Assembly (NCBI GenBank): GCA_038239345.1
Contig: JBBSEX010000004.1
Span: forward strand, 62,001-126,000
Source: JBBSEX01 sp038239345
GTDB taxonomy: Bacteria > Acidobacteriota > Terriglobia > Bryobacterales > Bryobacteraceae
Length of the DNA stretch: 64,000 nt
Direction: 5' to 3'
The notes beneath the pieces were generated by a model. It made no database searches. It had not been told where the DNA came from and worked only from the letters and a program-made list of their open reading frames with translations. Shown one piece after another: positions 9,225 through 18,665 of this stretch (its first letter is position 1; the number at the start of each line of letters is the position of its first letter). The translations under genes were made by a program, and so were the position numbers.

Positions 9225-10439
9225 TTACTGCACCATCCGGCGATTTCGCAGGAACGCCGGAATATCGATATCGTTCATCGGGATCGGTTCTTCCTTCGGC
9301 GCCGGCGGAGAGGGCGGAGCGGCTGCGGCAGCTGGTTCTTCTTCCGGCTCGGTCTCCATCGCCATCATCATCGTTACTGGCTGCGGCGAAATCGCGATCG
9401 GCATCGGCGCGAGAATTTCCTGCACAGCCGGCCGGCGGCTGATATCCGGTAAGGACTCGCGCTGGAAGCCAGTCGCAATCACCGTAATCTTCACCTCATC
9501 CTGCATCGCCTCATTCATCACGACACCGAAGTTGATTTGCACATCTTCAAACTCCGTGGCCTTGCGGATCAGTGAGCAGGCTTCGTTGACATCGTGCAAA
9601 CTGAGATGGCTTGAACCGGTGATGTTGATCAGCACACCGCGCGATCCTCTCACGCCACCGGCTTCCATCAGCGGACAGCTAATGGCCAGCCGCGCCGCTT
9701 CAATAGAGGCATTTTCACCGCGCGCGCTGGCGGTCCCCATCATCGCGTAACCCATGCCCAGCATGATGCTGCGGATATCTGAGAAGTCGCGATTGATCAG
9801 CCCCGGTGTCGTGATAATGTCGCTGATGCCTTGTACCGCCTGGCGCAAAACATCGTCGGCGATGCGGAAAGATTCGAAAAAGCTGGTCCCTTTCGGGACC
9901 AACTCCAGCAGGCGATCATTGGGAATCGTGATGACGGTATCCACGGTCGCGCCGAGTTCGGCTAGCCCCCGTTCAGCCTGTTTCATGCGCCGCGGCCCTT
10001 CAAATGAGAACGGCTTGGTCACCACGGCGACGGTCAGCGCGTTCAGTTCCTTCGCCAGCGAAGCCACCACGGGAGCAGCGCCGGTTCCCGTGCCGCCACC
10101 CAGACCAGTGGTGACGAAAACCATGTCAGCCCCTTCCAGTACTTCGATGATTTTTTCGGTATATTCAAGCGCGGCTTGACGGCCGACGGAAGGGTCTGAC
10201 CCGGCCCCAAGTCCGCTGGTGACCTTCGAACCGATGGCCAGCTTGTTCGGAACAGGGGAGGCATTCAGCGCCTGCATATCCGTATTTAAAACATAAAACT
10301 CGACACCGGTGACTTCATTCAGCATGCCGGCAACCGCGTTCCCGCCGCCCCCGCCTACGCCCACTACTTTAATTCTTGTTCCCAAGATGGATTCTTCTTG
10401 AATCGCGAACTTGAGTGAATCGAAATCCATATGCCCCAT
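9225..10439 (-). CDS. ftsZ: cell division GTPase FtsZ
   Basis: Tubulin-like GTPase that forms the Z ring. The frame is open to 10565, but the start chosen is the ATG at 10439 because GGGAGG lies 7 nt upstream and the longer version would run into ftsA. This gives 404 aa. The N-terminus has the glycine-rich VVGVGGGGGNAV stretch, then the tubulin signature GGGTGTGAAP and the catalytic T7-loop region near INRDFSDI. A proline/alanine/glutamate-rich linker is followed by the conserved C-terminal peptide DIPAFLRNRR, which in known FtsZ proteins binds FtsA and other tethers. It is the last gene of the dcw cluster, 23 bp after ftsA. Confidence 0.97.
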   Translation of the reverse strand: MGHMDFDSLKFAIQEESILGTRIKVVGVGGGGGNAVAGMLNEVTGVEFYVLNTDMQALNASPVPNKLAIGSKVTSGLGAGSDPSVGRQAALEYTEKIIEVLEGADMVFVTTGLGGGTGTGAAPVVASLAKELNALTVAVVTKPFSFEGPRRMKQAERGLAELGATVDTVITIPNDRLLELVPKGTSFFESFRIADDVLRQAVQGISDIITTPGLINRDFSDIRSIMLGMGYAMMGTASARGENASIEAARLAISCPLMEAGGVRGSRGVLINITGSSHLSLHDVNEACSLIRKATEFEDVQINFGVVMNEAMQDEVKITVIATGFQRESLPDISRRPAVQEILAPMPIAISPQPVTMMMAMETEPEEEPAAAAAPPSPPAPKEEPIPMNDIDIPAFLRNRRMVQ

Positions 10440-10462
10440 GCCATCGCCTCCCGTTGCCGTCT

Positions 10463-11665
10463 TTAACGCAAAACCAAACCCATTAAACCCGGTGCCTTCC
10501 GCTTGATATCCTGCCGCAGTTTCAAGCGTGCGGAGTACATCGACAAGCCGGCGGCCGTAGTCCACTCCGGCGTATCGAGTTCATCGGGCCAGTTCTCAAT
10601 TCCGATTGGAAGTCCATTGCGTGCCTGACAATTCAGGACGCGTTCCGCCATATCGCACATGCCCATCAGCCGCGCTCCGCCGCCCGTCAGAACGACGCCT
10701 TCCAACAAGGATTGCTCCATCCCCACGCGGGCCAACTCACCGCGAACGAAGCCAAACATTTCTTCAGCCCGGGCTTCTAAAATTTCGATGAGTTCCCGTC
10801 GCCGAGCCTCGCGCGGCGGCCGTCCTTCGGGTGATGGAACCTCTATCAGGCTGTTGTCCGATGTCAATCCCAGCAATGCGCAGCCGTACTCCAGCTTCAG
10901 GCGTTCGGCGTCTTCATAAGAAACCTTCAACAGCCAGGCGATATCGCGGGTAAAATGATCCGCGCTGATGGGCAGGCTGGCGGCAAGCAGCAGCGCATCG
11001 CCATCGTAGATCACCACATCGATGGAGTGCAGGCCGATATCGATCAGCGCTACTCCTTTGTTGCGATCGTCAGGCAGGATAGAGGCATAGGCCGCGGCGA
11101 CGGGCTCAAACACCGTTTCTTCCACGGCAAGATGCGCCTCATGAACGGACGAAACCAGGCACTGATGTTCCTGTAGCGAAGCCGTGATCACGTGAACATT
11201 CGCTTCCAGGCGTTGATTGCAGATCACCCGCCGCGGGCTGCGATAACCCGCCCGGCCATCCACCGTGAAGTCCTGCGGGAAGACATGTAACAGGATTCGA
11301 TCGTCTTCCAGGCGCACGCGCGTTGCACGGTCAACGCAAAACGCCAGGTCTTCATTTTCGATGTGGCGCGGCCGGCTAAACTCGTAAACTCCGCGAGTAT
11401 TTCCGCCCAGGATGCTGGTGCCCGCGACACCCACCACAGCCGCATCGACGGAGACTCCGGCTCTTCTCTCCGCCTGCCGCACTGCCGCTAAAATACTGCC
11501 CGACAATGCGGTTTGATCGGCGATGCGACCCTTCGCCCAGCCCGCGGATTCCACGTCGCCATGGCCCAGGTAGCGTAGATATGAATCTTCCAGCGCCGTA
11601 ATCACACAACGCGTGCGAAGACTCCCGGTATCCAGTCCAACTGCAAATCGTGGTTTCGTCGACAA
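10463..11665 (-). CDS. ftsA: cell division protein FtsA
   Basis: Actin-like ATPase that tethers FtsZ to the membrane. An earlier in-frame TTG at 11671 is only 1 nt after the AAGGAG ribosome-binding site. The TTG at 11665 sits at 7 nt and is preferred, giving 400 aa. Visible are phosphate-1 VGLDTGSLRTR near the N-terminus, phosphate-2 ALIDIGLHSIDV, the adenosine motif VVLTGGGARL, and a basic/hydrophobic C-terminal tail (KRKAPGLMGLVLR) suited to act as the membrane-binding amphipathic helix. It follows ftsQ by about 30 bp and precedes ftsZ, the canonical order. Confidence 0.95.
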   Translation of the reverse strand: MSTKPRFAVGLDTGSLRTRCVITALEDSYLRYLGHGDVESAGWAKGRIADQTALSGSILAAVRQAERRAGVSVDAAVVGVAGTSILGGNTRGVYEFSRPRHIENEDLAFCVDRATRVRLEDDRILLHVFPQDFTVDGRAGYRSPRRVICNQRLEANVHVITASLQEHQCLVSSVHEAHLAVEETVFEPVAAAYASILPDDRNKGVALIDIGLHSIDVVIYDGDALLLAASLPISADHFTRDIAWLLKVSYEDAERLKLEYGCALLGLTSDNSLIEVPSPEGRPPREARRRELIEILEARAEEMFGFVRGELARVGMEQSLLEGVVLTGGGARLMGMCDMAERVLNCQARNGLPIGIENWPDELDTPEWTTAAGLSMYSARLKLRQDIKRKAPGLMGLVLR

Positions 11666-11694
11666 AAGCAAACTCCTTGGTCAATACCGGCGAA

Positions 11695-12504
11695 CTACTC
11701 GCCGTTCACCGCGGTAATCCGATCTTCCAGCCGCAAATCCAGAGTGGTCGCGTTCGGCAGGCGTCTACGAATCTCCGGATAATTCGCAACAAAGTTCTGA
11801 AGCCGCTGCGCGAAGTTGTGGTCGCCGATCATTAGTACGATGGCGCGGTTTTCCACTTGCTCGGTAACCTTCAGATTGTCTCCATTCGACACGTCGATCT
11901 CGGAGATACTGTCGCCCAGCCTTCCGGCTTCCTTCATCAGCCGCAACATTCGCTGGATGCGCACTCGTCTTTCAGCCCGCTCCGATTCCTCGCGAATGCC
12001 GATCACCACCGGAAGCTTGAATTTCCCCGGTTGTTCCGGCTGCAGTAAAACGCCCTCTTCATCGATCAAGAGAAAGCGCGTCGGCCCGCCGCCGGAAAGT
12101 TCGGCGAATGCCACGGGCTGCCTCTCTGTGATTCGAACCAGCACTTTGTTCGGCCAGATGCGTGAGATGGATGCGTCTTTCACCCAATCGATGGCCATCA
12201 GGCTGATGCGCCGCCGTGACGCCGGAAACAGATATACGCTACGGCCGAAGTCTCCTGAGAATACTTTCATCACTTGTTGTCGCGACACATGATCCATCCC
12301 GATGACCTGAAGATCGGGGCTGTCGAGCCCATAGTCGGCGGGTGGCGACAACTGAAATCGAGCATCGCTAATGAGAAAATGCTCCAACTGTTGAAAGGCC
12401 AGGATTCCACCCACCAACAGCATCGCCAACACTCCAAACCGGAATATGGTGCGCAGAATGCCGAACACACTACGCCGCTTTGGCTCGGCTTTCGCGCGCC
12501 CCAC
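11695..12504 (-). CDS. ftsQ: cell division protein FtsQ/DivIB
   Basis: 269 aa bitopic division protein linking cytoplasmic and periplasmic parts of the divisome. A short basic cytoplasmic N-terminus (KAEPKRRS) is followed by one membrane helix at about 18-36. A POTRA-like segment comes next (about 50-120, including VIGMDHVSRQQVMKVF), then the FtsQ beta domain with LVRITERQPVAFAEL near 125-140. The start is GTG and overlaps the murC TAG by one base, so translation is coupled. FtsQ is poorly conserved in sequence, so the call rests on topology, POTRA pattern and position between murC and ftsA. Confidence 0.92.
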   Translation of the reverse strand: MGRAKAEPKRRSVFGILRTIFRFGVLAMLLVGGILAFQQLEHFLISDARFQLSPPADYGLDSPDLQVIGMDHVSRQQVMKVFSGDFGRSVYLFPASRRRISLMAIDWVKDASISRIWPNKVLVRITERQPVAFAELSGGGPTRFLLIDEEGVLLQPEQPGKFKLPVVIGIREESERAERRVRIQRMLRLMKEAGRLGDSISEIDVSNGDNLKVTEQVENRAIVLMIGDHNFAQRLQNFVANYPEIRRRLPNATTLDLRLEDRITAVNGE

Positions 12505-13883
12505 TATGCGGAACCCCGTAGCCGCGCCAAAATCTTTTCGCCTGCCTGGGAAACGCTGCCCGCGCCCAGCGTGATGATCAGGTCGCCCGGCTGCGCTTCA
12601 TCGGCCAAAGCAGCTACGCCATTCTCCATACTGCCTACATACTGCGCCGCGCGATGTCCAAATGCCCGCAGCCGTTCCACTAATACTTCCGCCGTGACGC
12701 TAGGAATGGGCGGTTCCGACGCGGCGTAAATGTCCATGACATACACGGCTGTTGCCTGATGAAACGATTTGGCGAACTCGTCCATCAGCAGCTCAGTCCG
12801 CGTATAGCGATGCGGCTGGAACAGCACGCGCACGCGGGAGAAATCGCAGAGCATCGCCGCCGCCAGCGTAGCCCGAATCTCGGTGGGATGATGACCGTAG
12901 TCGTCGATGACACTGACCCCGCGCACCGCTCCCTTTAATTGAAACCGCCGATCCACGCCGCTGTAGCTCGCCAATCCCTGCCTGACCGAATCCACTGGAA
13001 TCCCAAGTTCCATGCCCACCGCGATCGCCGCCGTGGCATTCAAGACGTTATGAACGCCGGGCACCGTAAGCTGGAACGCGCCTAGATCCTGGCCGTGAAG
13101 AAGAAGTTGGAATACGCTGGCGAAGTGCCCGCACTTCGTGTCCACGATCGTCAAATCCGCTTGCGCCGAAAAGCCGTAGGTGATGGTGCGCCGGTTCACC
13201 CTCGGCAGAATATCCTGGACATTCTCATCGTCCAGACACAGAATGGCGGCACCGTAAAACGGCACCTTATTCACGAACTCGGTGAAGGCGACGCGAACTT
13301 GTTCCAGAGAACCGTAGTGATCCAGATGCTCGCGATCGATGTTAGTGACAATCGCCAGAATCGGCGCCAGCTTTAGAAAAGATCCATCGCTCTCATCGGA
13401 CTCCACCACGAGAAAGTCGCTATGCCCAACGCGAGCGTTCGATCCGCCCATCATCCCCACGCGGCCGCCGACCACAACTGTTGGATCTTTCCCGGCGTGA
13501 TTTAAAATCGTCGCCACCATTGAGGTAGTGGTCGTCTTGCCGTGGCTGCCGGCAACGGCGATGCCAAATTTCAAGCGCATCAGCTCAGCCAGAAGTTCGC
13601 CCCGTGGGATGACCGGAATTTGCGCTCTGCGGGCCTCCACCAATTCCGGATTCGCAAAATCCACCGCGGATGAAACCACAACCACCTTTGCACCGGCAAT
13701 GTTCGATGCCGCATGACCCTCAAACACACGCGCGCCCATGCTGGTTAAGCGCTCCGTAATTGGCGTCGTTTTGAGATCGGAACCGCTGATCTCATAGCCG
13801 AGATTCAGCAACACCTCAGCAATTCCACTCATGCCGATGCCACCGATGCCGACAAAATGTACATGCTGCGGGCGGAAAAACAT
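12504..13883 (-). CDS. murC: UDP-N-acetylmuramate--L-alanine ligase
   Basis: 459 aa ATP-dependent Mur ligase adding L-Ala to UDP-MurNAc, the first amino acid of the stem peptide. The N-terminal nucleotide-binding motif HFVGIGGIGMSG, the ATP-binding loop GSHGKTTTT near 115-123, the ESDESDGSFL segment, and DDYGHHPTEI and HRYTRT in the C-terminal domain identify MurC rather than MurD/E/F. Its stop overlaps the ftsQ start by one base. murB and ddl, which often lie between murC and ftsQ, are not here. The 45-bp gap to murG contains no clear ribosome-binding site. Confidence 0.96.
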   Translation of the reverse strand: MFFRPQHVHFVGIGGIGMSGIAEVLLNLGYEISGSDLKTTPITERLTSMGARVFEGHAASNIAGAKVVVVSSAVDFANPELVEARRAQIPVIPRGELLAELMRLKFGIAVAGSHGKTTTTSMVATILNHAGKDPTVVVGGRVGMMGGSNARVGHSDFLVVESDESDGSFLKLAPILAIVTNIDREHLDHYGSLEQVRVAFTEFVNKVPFYGAAILCLDDENVQDILPRVNRRTITYGFSAQADLTIVDTKCGHFASVFQLLLHGQDLGAFQLTVPGVHNVLNATAAIAVGMELGIPVDSVRQGLASYSGVDRRFQLKGAVRGVSVIDDYGHHPTEIRATLAAAMLCDFSRVRVLFQPHRYTRTELLMDEFAKSFHQATAVYVMDIYAASEPPIPSVTAEVLVERLRAFGHRAAQYVGSMENGVAALADEAQPGDLIITLGAGSVSQAGEKILARLRGSA

Positions 13884-13928
13884 TTTACTATCGTATTGTT
13901 TCGGCTTTCAAGTCGGATGTCAATCACA

Positions 13929-15017
13929 CTACCCCGCTAAACGCGTCGCTGTCAGCTCTTCCAGCAAATCCGCCGCGCGCTTCGCCGCTCCCGGGCGAGC
14001 CATTGACCTGGCGGCGACACCCATCGTTTCCAGACTAGCCGCGTGGTCCGCCAAGCTTCGCACTTCGTGGTACAGCCGCCGCCCGCTCATTGCCTGATCT
14101 GCTACCAGAAGCGCAGCTTGTTGGCTAACCATAGCCTCCGCGTTACGCAATTGGTGATTGTCCGCCGCGAATGGAAACGGCACCAGGATGGATGGTTTTC
14201 CCGAGGCAGCTAATTCCGCGACAGCTCCCGCGCCAGACCGGCAGACGATGACGTCGGCGGCGGCGAATGCGGCCGGCATATCGGCTATGAATGGCACCAC
14301 CTCGCCCGGCAATCCGCTGGCGGTAAACTTTCGCGCCAGTTCGCCGTGCGCTTCGGCGCCAGTCTGATGGAGGAAGCGCACGGGATAATTTTCCTTGGCA
14401 AAAATTGACCAGCTTTCCTCCGCCGCTCGATTCAGCGTGCGCGAGCCACGGCTGCCACCCGTGATCAACACAGTAAGCATCGGTTCACGCGGCTTGGGGA
14501 GAATCGCGAAGAACTCGTCGCGAACAGGCAATCCGGTCAGCTCCGTCCTGCCTGGCGGGAAATATCGCGAGGCCTCGGGAAAGCTCAGCAGAATTCGGCT
14601 GGCGAAACCACCGCTGCGTCGATTCGTAAAACCGGGCATCGCATTCGGTTCCATCATCACGATGGGCAGCCTTCGCCACCATGCGCCAAGCATCATTGGG
14701 CCGGCCACGTACCCGCCCATACTGAATACCGCGCCGGGCCGGTACTTATCGAAGATTTTCAAGGTCGTTCGCAAACTGATTGGCAATTGGCCCACTGTAC
14801 GCAGCGTTTGAATCGCGCCCACCCGGTTCAACCCGCCAATCTCGATCCACTCGATGGCGAACCCCTGCGCCGGTACGATCTTCGCTTCCATCCCCTGGCG
14901 CGTACCCACAAAAATAGGATGGTGTCCGCGCCGGACCAACTCTTTGGCGACGGCGATGGACGGAATTACATGTCCGCCCGTACCACCACCGGCCATCAGG
15001 AACGTGCGACCGGACAT
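13929..15017 (-). CDS. murG: lipid II synthase MurG (UDP-GlcNAc transferase)
   Basis: 362 aa peripheral inner-membrane GT28 glycosyltransferase that adds GlcNAc to lipid I to give lipid II. The N-terminal GGGTGGHVIPSIAVA motif, the central GGSRGSRTLN motif and the C-terminal donor-binding CRSGAGAVAEL and PFPFAADNHQ segments are diagnostic. It lies between ftsW and murC in transcription order, as in most dcw clusters, and starts 17 bp after ftsW. Confidence 0.96.
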   Translation of the reverse strand: MSGRTFLMAGGGTGGHVIPSIAVAKELVRRGHHPIFVGTRQGMEAKIVPAQGFAIEWIEIGGLNRVGAIQTLRTVGQLPISLRTTLKIFDKYRPGAVFSMGGYVAGPMMLGAWWRRLPIVMMEPNAMPGFTNRRSGGFASRILLSFPEASRYFPPGRTELTGLPVRDEFFAILPKPREPMLTVLITGGSRGSRTLNRAAEESWSIFAKENYPVRFLHQTGAEAHGELARKFTASGLPGEVVPFIADMPAAFAAADVIVCRSGAGAVAELAASGKPSILVPFPFAADNHQLRNAEAMVSQQAALLVADQAMSGRRLYHEVRSLADHAASLETMGVAARSMARPGAAKRAADLLEELTATRLAG

Positions 15018-15034
15018 ATTATCTACTGCTTGTT

Positions 15035-16177
15035 CTAGCCGGCATGCTCACTCACGCTCAGCAGCAAACCGAGGCTGATTAGAGTACTCAAAAGAGAGCT
15101 TCCTCCGAAGCTGATCATCGGCAGCGTCAATCCTTTAGTCGGGGCCAGATCCAACACGACACTGATATTGATCATCGCTTGAATGAAGATGGTGACGGTC
15201 AGCCCCAGCGCGAGATAACGGCCAAAATCGTCGGGAGCCAGCCAGAACAAACGCAAGCCTCGCCACAGAATAATCAGGAAGCCGGCGAGTACCGCGGTGC
15301 ATCCCCACAAGCCTAATTCTTCGCCTACCACGGCATAGATAAAGTCGGTGTGCGCTTCCGGCAGGTAGAGTAATTTTTGCTTCCCCTGCATCAACCCCGC
15401 GCCCAGTACGCCTCCCGTTCCGACAGCGATTTTCGATTGCCGCACCTGATATCCGGGGTCTCGCGTGCTGGATGAACTATGCAAATATTTCGCGATGGAG
15501 CCCCCGGAATCGAGCTTCGAAAGCAACGATCCATCGGCATCGACGAACCCGATGATGCGCGACAGCCGATAGGGCTTGGCCATCACAGCAACGCCTGCAA
15601 AGAGGACTCCAGCCGCAAGCGCCATCGCGAAATAACGCCGTTCCAGTCCACCAACGTAAAAAATTACACCCGATGTCAACAGCAGGACGACGGCGGTTCC
15701 CAGATCGGCCACCCCAACGGCTACCGACAACAGCGCGACGGCCAACGCCGCCGGTAGCAGTGTATATCGATCGTTGATCGCGGGCGCGCGTTTTGTCAGG
15801 AAGTATGCCAGGAACACCACCAGCGCCGGTTTGGCGAACTCCGATGGCTGCAACGATCCGATAGACGCCAGGCGGAACCATCGATGTTGATGCTGGTCGA
15901 CAAAGTAAACCGTCACCAGCGCGCCCAAGACCAAGCCTAGTGCCGTGAAGGCGAACACCGGCGATTGCAGCTTTCGATAATCCTGCCGTTTAAAAAACAT
16001 CAGAACTACGAACGAAATCACGGCCCATCCCAGGTGCCGCAGAAAAAAGTGGGTGCTCGATCTAAACTTCAATTCCGCCACCACGGACGAAGCGCTGTAC
16101 ACCATCACAAGTCCGAAACACACCATGGTCAGGACGGTGAGAAAGAGGATCCAGTCGGTTTTCAAACGTTGTGCCAT
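15035..16177 (-). CDS. ftsW: FtsW peptidoglycan glycosyltransferase (SEDS family)
   Basis: 380 aa polytopic membrane protein with about ten hydrophobic helices. SEDS proteins polymerise lipid II glycan strands, FtsW at the septum with FtsI. Motifs are QPSEFAKPALVVFLAYF, GDLGT-like VADLGTAVV, GEELGLWG and the C-terminal PTKGLTLPMISFGGSS. The dcw location and the FtsI present in the same cluster argue for FtsW rather than RodA. murD ends 5 bp upstream. Confidence 0.95.
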   Translation of the reverse strand: MAQRLKTDWILFLTVLTMVCFGLVMVYSASSVVAELKFRSSTHFFLRHLGWAVISFVVLMFFKRQDYRKLQSPVFAFTALGLVLGALVTVYFVDQHQHRWFRLASIGSLQPSEFAKPALVVFLAYFLTKRAPAINDRYTLLPAALAVALLSVAVGVADLGTAVVLLLTSGVIFYVGGLERRYFAMALAAGVLFAGVAVMAKPYRLSRIIGFVDADGSLLSKLDSGGSIAKYLHSSSSTRDPGYQVRQSKIAVGTGGVLGAGLMQGKQKLLYLPEAHTDFIYAVVGEELGLWGCTAVLAGFLIILWRGLRLFWLAPDDFGRYLALGLTVTIFIQAMINISVVLDLAPTKGLTLPMISFGGSSLLSTLISLGLLLSVSEHAG

Positions 16178-16182
16178 GCGGA

Positions 16183-17529
16183 TTATTCGTGCCCTTTGCC
16201 CGGGAGTTTGTGCACCAGTTCCTTGAACACTCTTCCCCGATGTTCATAGTTTTGAAATTGATCGAAGCTGGCGCAGGCCGGCGCCAACAGCACGACGTCG
16301 CCGCGCGTGGCATACTTGGAGGCCCGATCCACGGCGGCTTCGATGGTATCGGCTTGAATCAGCGAAATGGCGCCGTCTAATTGCGCTGCGATCTTTTCCG
16401 CCGCCGCTCCAATCAATAGCGCAGCCTTCCCTTTCTCGTGCAACGACTGGCGCAGCGTCGTATAGTCGCTGTCCTTATCCTTACCGCCCAGAATGACCCA
16501 CAGACCCCCGGAAAATGCGTCAATGGCCTTTTGCGTCGCATCCACGTTCGTCGCCTTGGAATCATTATAGAAGTCGATTCCGTCGACGTTGCGCACAAAT
16601 TCCAGCCGATGCTCCACGCCGGGAAATGTCGTCACCGCTCGTCGAATACCCGCTAGCGAGGCGCCCGCGATATGTGCCGTTGCCGCCGCCGCCATTGTGT
16701 TCTCGATGTTGTGAACACCGCGTAGTGGAATCTCGCTCGCCTCCATCCAAGGCTGACGATCGAAGAAGAGCTGTCCGCCCTTCAACCAAAATCCCGGAGC
16801 GACGTCATGCGTGGAACTGAACCATACAGTCAGAGCCTTTGTAGTGGCAGCATACCCGACGCAGACCGGATCGTCGGCATTTAGAACGGCGTACCCCGAT
16901 GCATCCATCGTTTCAAAGAGACGGCCTTTTGCCGCGGCGTAGTTTTGAAACGTATGATGGACATCCAGATGATCGGGCGTTACATTCAGCGCGATGCCGA
17001 TATCCGCGCGAAAGTGATCGATGGTTTGTAATTGAAAGCTCGACAGCTCCAGCACATTCCATTGATCGGGGCGCGCGGAATGCACCATCGCGGTGGGAGG
17101 CATGCCGATGTTCCCACCCACCTGACAGGCAATCCCGTTCTCAGTGAGGATATGGCCGACCATCGCGGTAGTGGTTGTCTTTCCGTTAGAGCCTGTCACT
17201 CCGATGATCTTCCCTTGTAAAAAATAACTCGCCAGCTCCACTTCGCCGATCACGCCGATGCCTTCACCGCGCGCTGCACTCAATAGCGGCAGATCAGCCG
17301 GAACGCCAGGCGAGATGACGATTAGATCGGCGTCCGTAAAGGCATTTTCATCCTGCGGACGGAAGACCACGCCCAACGCTTTCAGCCGCTCCAGAGTCTC
17401 TGGCTGCGGATGCAAATCGCTAGCGCTAACCACCGCGCCATTTTTGAGCAACAGCTCAATTGCGGCCATGCCGGATCGAGCCAGACCGGCGACCACTACA
17501 CGCTTTCCGCTTGTAACCAGGGAACTCAT
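16183..17529 (-). CDS. murD: UDP-N-acetylmuramoylalanine--D-glutamate ligase
   Basis: Mur ligase adding D-Glu to UDP-MurNAc-L-Ala. The frame is open to 17583, but the ATG at 17529 overlaps the mraY stop as ATGA and begins a typical MurD N-terminus (VVVAGLARSGMAA), giving 448 aa. The ATP loop GSNGKTTTT, NVTPDHLDVH and FYNDSKATNVDAT identify MurD. The four-base overlap with mraY indicates translational coupling. Confidence 0.96.
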   Translation of the reverse strand: MSSLVTSGKRVVVAGLARSGMAAIELLLKNGAVVSASDLHPQPETLERLKALGVVFRPQDENAFTDADLIVISPGVPADLPLLSAARGEGIGVIGEVELASYFLQGKIIGVTGSNGKTTTTAMVGHILTENGIACQVGGNIGMPPTAMVHSARPDQWNVLELSSFQLQTIDHFRADIGIALNVTPDHLDVHHTFQNYAAAKGRLFETMDASGYAVLNADDPVCVGYAATTKALTVWFSSTHDVAPGFWLKGGQLFFDRQPWMEASEIPLRGVHNIENTMAAAATAHIAGASLAGIRRAVTTFPGVEHRLEFVRNVDGIDFYNDSKATNVDATQKAIDAFSGGLWVILGGKDKDSDYTTLRQSLHEKGKAALLIGAAAEKIAAQLDGAISLIQADTIEAAVDRASKYATRGDVVLLAPACASFDQFQNYEHRGRVFKELVHKLPGKGHE

Positions 17530-18659
17530 CGTAATTTCAACGTCGTCAACGCGAAGAGCGCCATCACCAGACCAGTGACCCAAAAGCGAGTAATGATTTT
17601 CGATTCAGGCCAGCCCAAAGCTTCAAAATGATGGTGCAACGGAGCCATTTTAAATATCCGCTTGCCCCGCAATTTGTAGCTCGACACTTGCAGGATTACC
17701 GACAACGCTTCCAGCACATAGACACCACCGATAAACAATAAGAGAATTTCCTGTTTTAATAAAACGGCGACGACGCCCAAACCGCCGCCAAGCGCAAGCG
17801 ACCCAACATCGCCCATGAAGATCTCCGCCGGATGGGCGTTGTACCACAGAAATCCCATAGATGCGCCGGTCATCGCCGCGCAGAATATTGTGAGTTCGCT
17901 CGCTCCGGCAAGACGATCCAGCTCCAGATACTTGGCAAATTCCGCATGTCCGGTGACATAGGCGAGCACCGTCATCGCCCCGGCCGCAATGATCATCAAG
18001 CCAATCGCCAGCCCATCCAGACCGTCGGTGAGATTCACGGCATTGGACGATCCCACCAACACTAGCGCTACGAAGCCATAGAAGAAAACGAAGGCTAGCG
18101 GATACGTCAGCGGGTTGCGCAGGAAGCCGTCAATCAATAGGTCCGGTCTGAATTGCTTGAAGAACGGGACGTTGATCGCCGTGCTGTATAGGCCGCGCGT
18201 GTGAAGCAGCAGTAGAAAGAAGCCTACCAGTAGCGACACTACCAGCTGCGCCACGATTTTCTGGCGAGCGGTCAAGCCGAGGTTTCGCATCTTTCGAACC
18301 TTCGTGTAGTCGTCCCAGAATCCGATGGCGCCGAAGCCCACCAGCCCGAATAGCGCGATCCAGATATTCAAGTTCGAAAGGTTGGCCCAGAGCAACGTCG
18401 GCACCACGATGGAGATCACGATAAGAATTCCGCCCATGGTTGGCGTACCCGCCTTCGTCATATGCGATTTCGGACCATCTTCGCGAATGTGTTGGCCAAT
18501 CTGAAAGGCGCGCAGTTTAGCGATTAGCCAGGGGCCCAACACGATGGACAAAAATAGCGCGGTGAGGCTGGCAAACGCCGCCCGGAACGTTACGTACTGG
18601 AATACGCGGAACGGCGAAACCAGATAGTGTAGCTTTTCGTAGAGCAGCCAATAGAGCAT
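17526..18659 (-). CDS. mraY: phospho-N-acetylmuramoyl-pentapeptide transferase MraY
   Basis: 377 aa integral membrane enzyme making lipid I from undecaprenyl phosphate and UDP-MurNAc-pentapeptide. It has about ten membrane helices. Characteristic loops are GPKSHMTKAGTPTMGG near 61-77, FWDDYTKV, NLTDGLDGLA with the catalytic aspartates, MGDVGSLALGG and MAPLHHHFEALGWPE near the C-terminus. It begins 6 bp after murF and overlaps murD by four bases. Confidence 0.97.
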   Translation of the reverse strand: MLYWLLYEKLHYLVSPFRVFQYVTFRAAFASLTALFLSIVLGPWLIAKLRAFQIGQHIREDGPKSHMTKAGTPTMGGILIVISIVVPTLLWANLSNLNIWIALFGLVGFGAIGFWDDYTKVRKMRNLGLTARQKIVAQLVVSLLVGFFLLLLHTRGLYSTAINVPFFKQFRPDLLIDGFLRNPLTYPLAFVFFYGFVALVLVGSSNAVNLTDGLDGLAIGLMIIAAGAMTVLAYVTGHAEFAKYLELDRLAGASELTIFCAAMTGASMGFLWYNAHPAEIFMGDVGSLALGGGLGVVAVLLKQEILLLFIGGVYVLEALSVILQVSSYKLRGKRIFKMAPLHHHFEALGWPESKIITRFWVTGLVMALFALTTLKLR

Positions 18660-18665
18660 CGCGCG

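Noticed and set aside
10440..10565. N-terminal extension of FtsZ by 42 residues
   Set aside because: It overlaps the end of ftsA, has no family similarity, and the ATG at 10439 has GGGAGG at ideal spacing.
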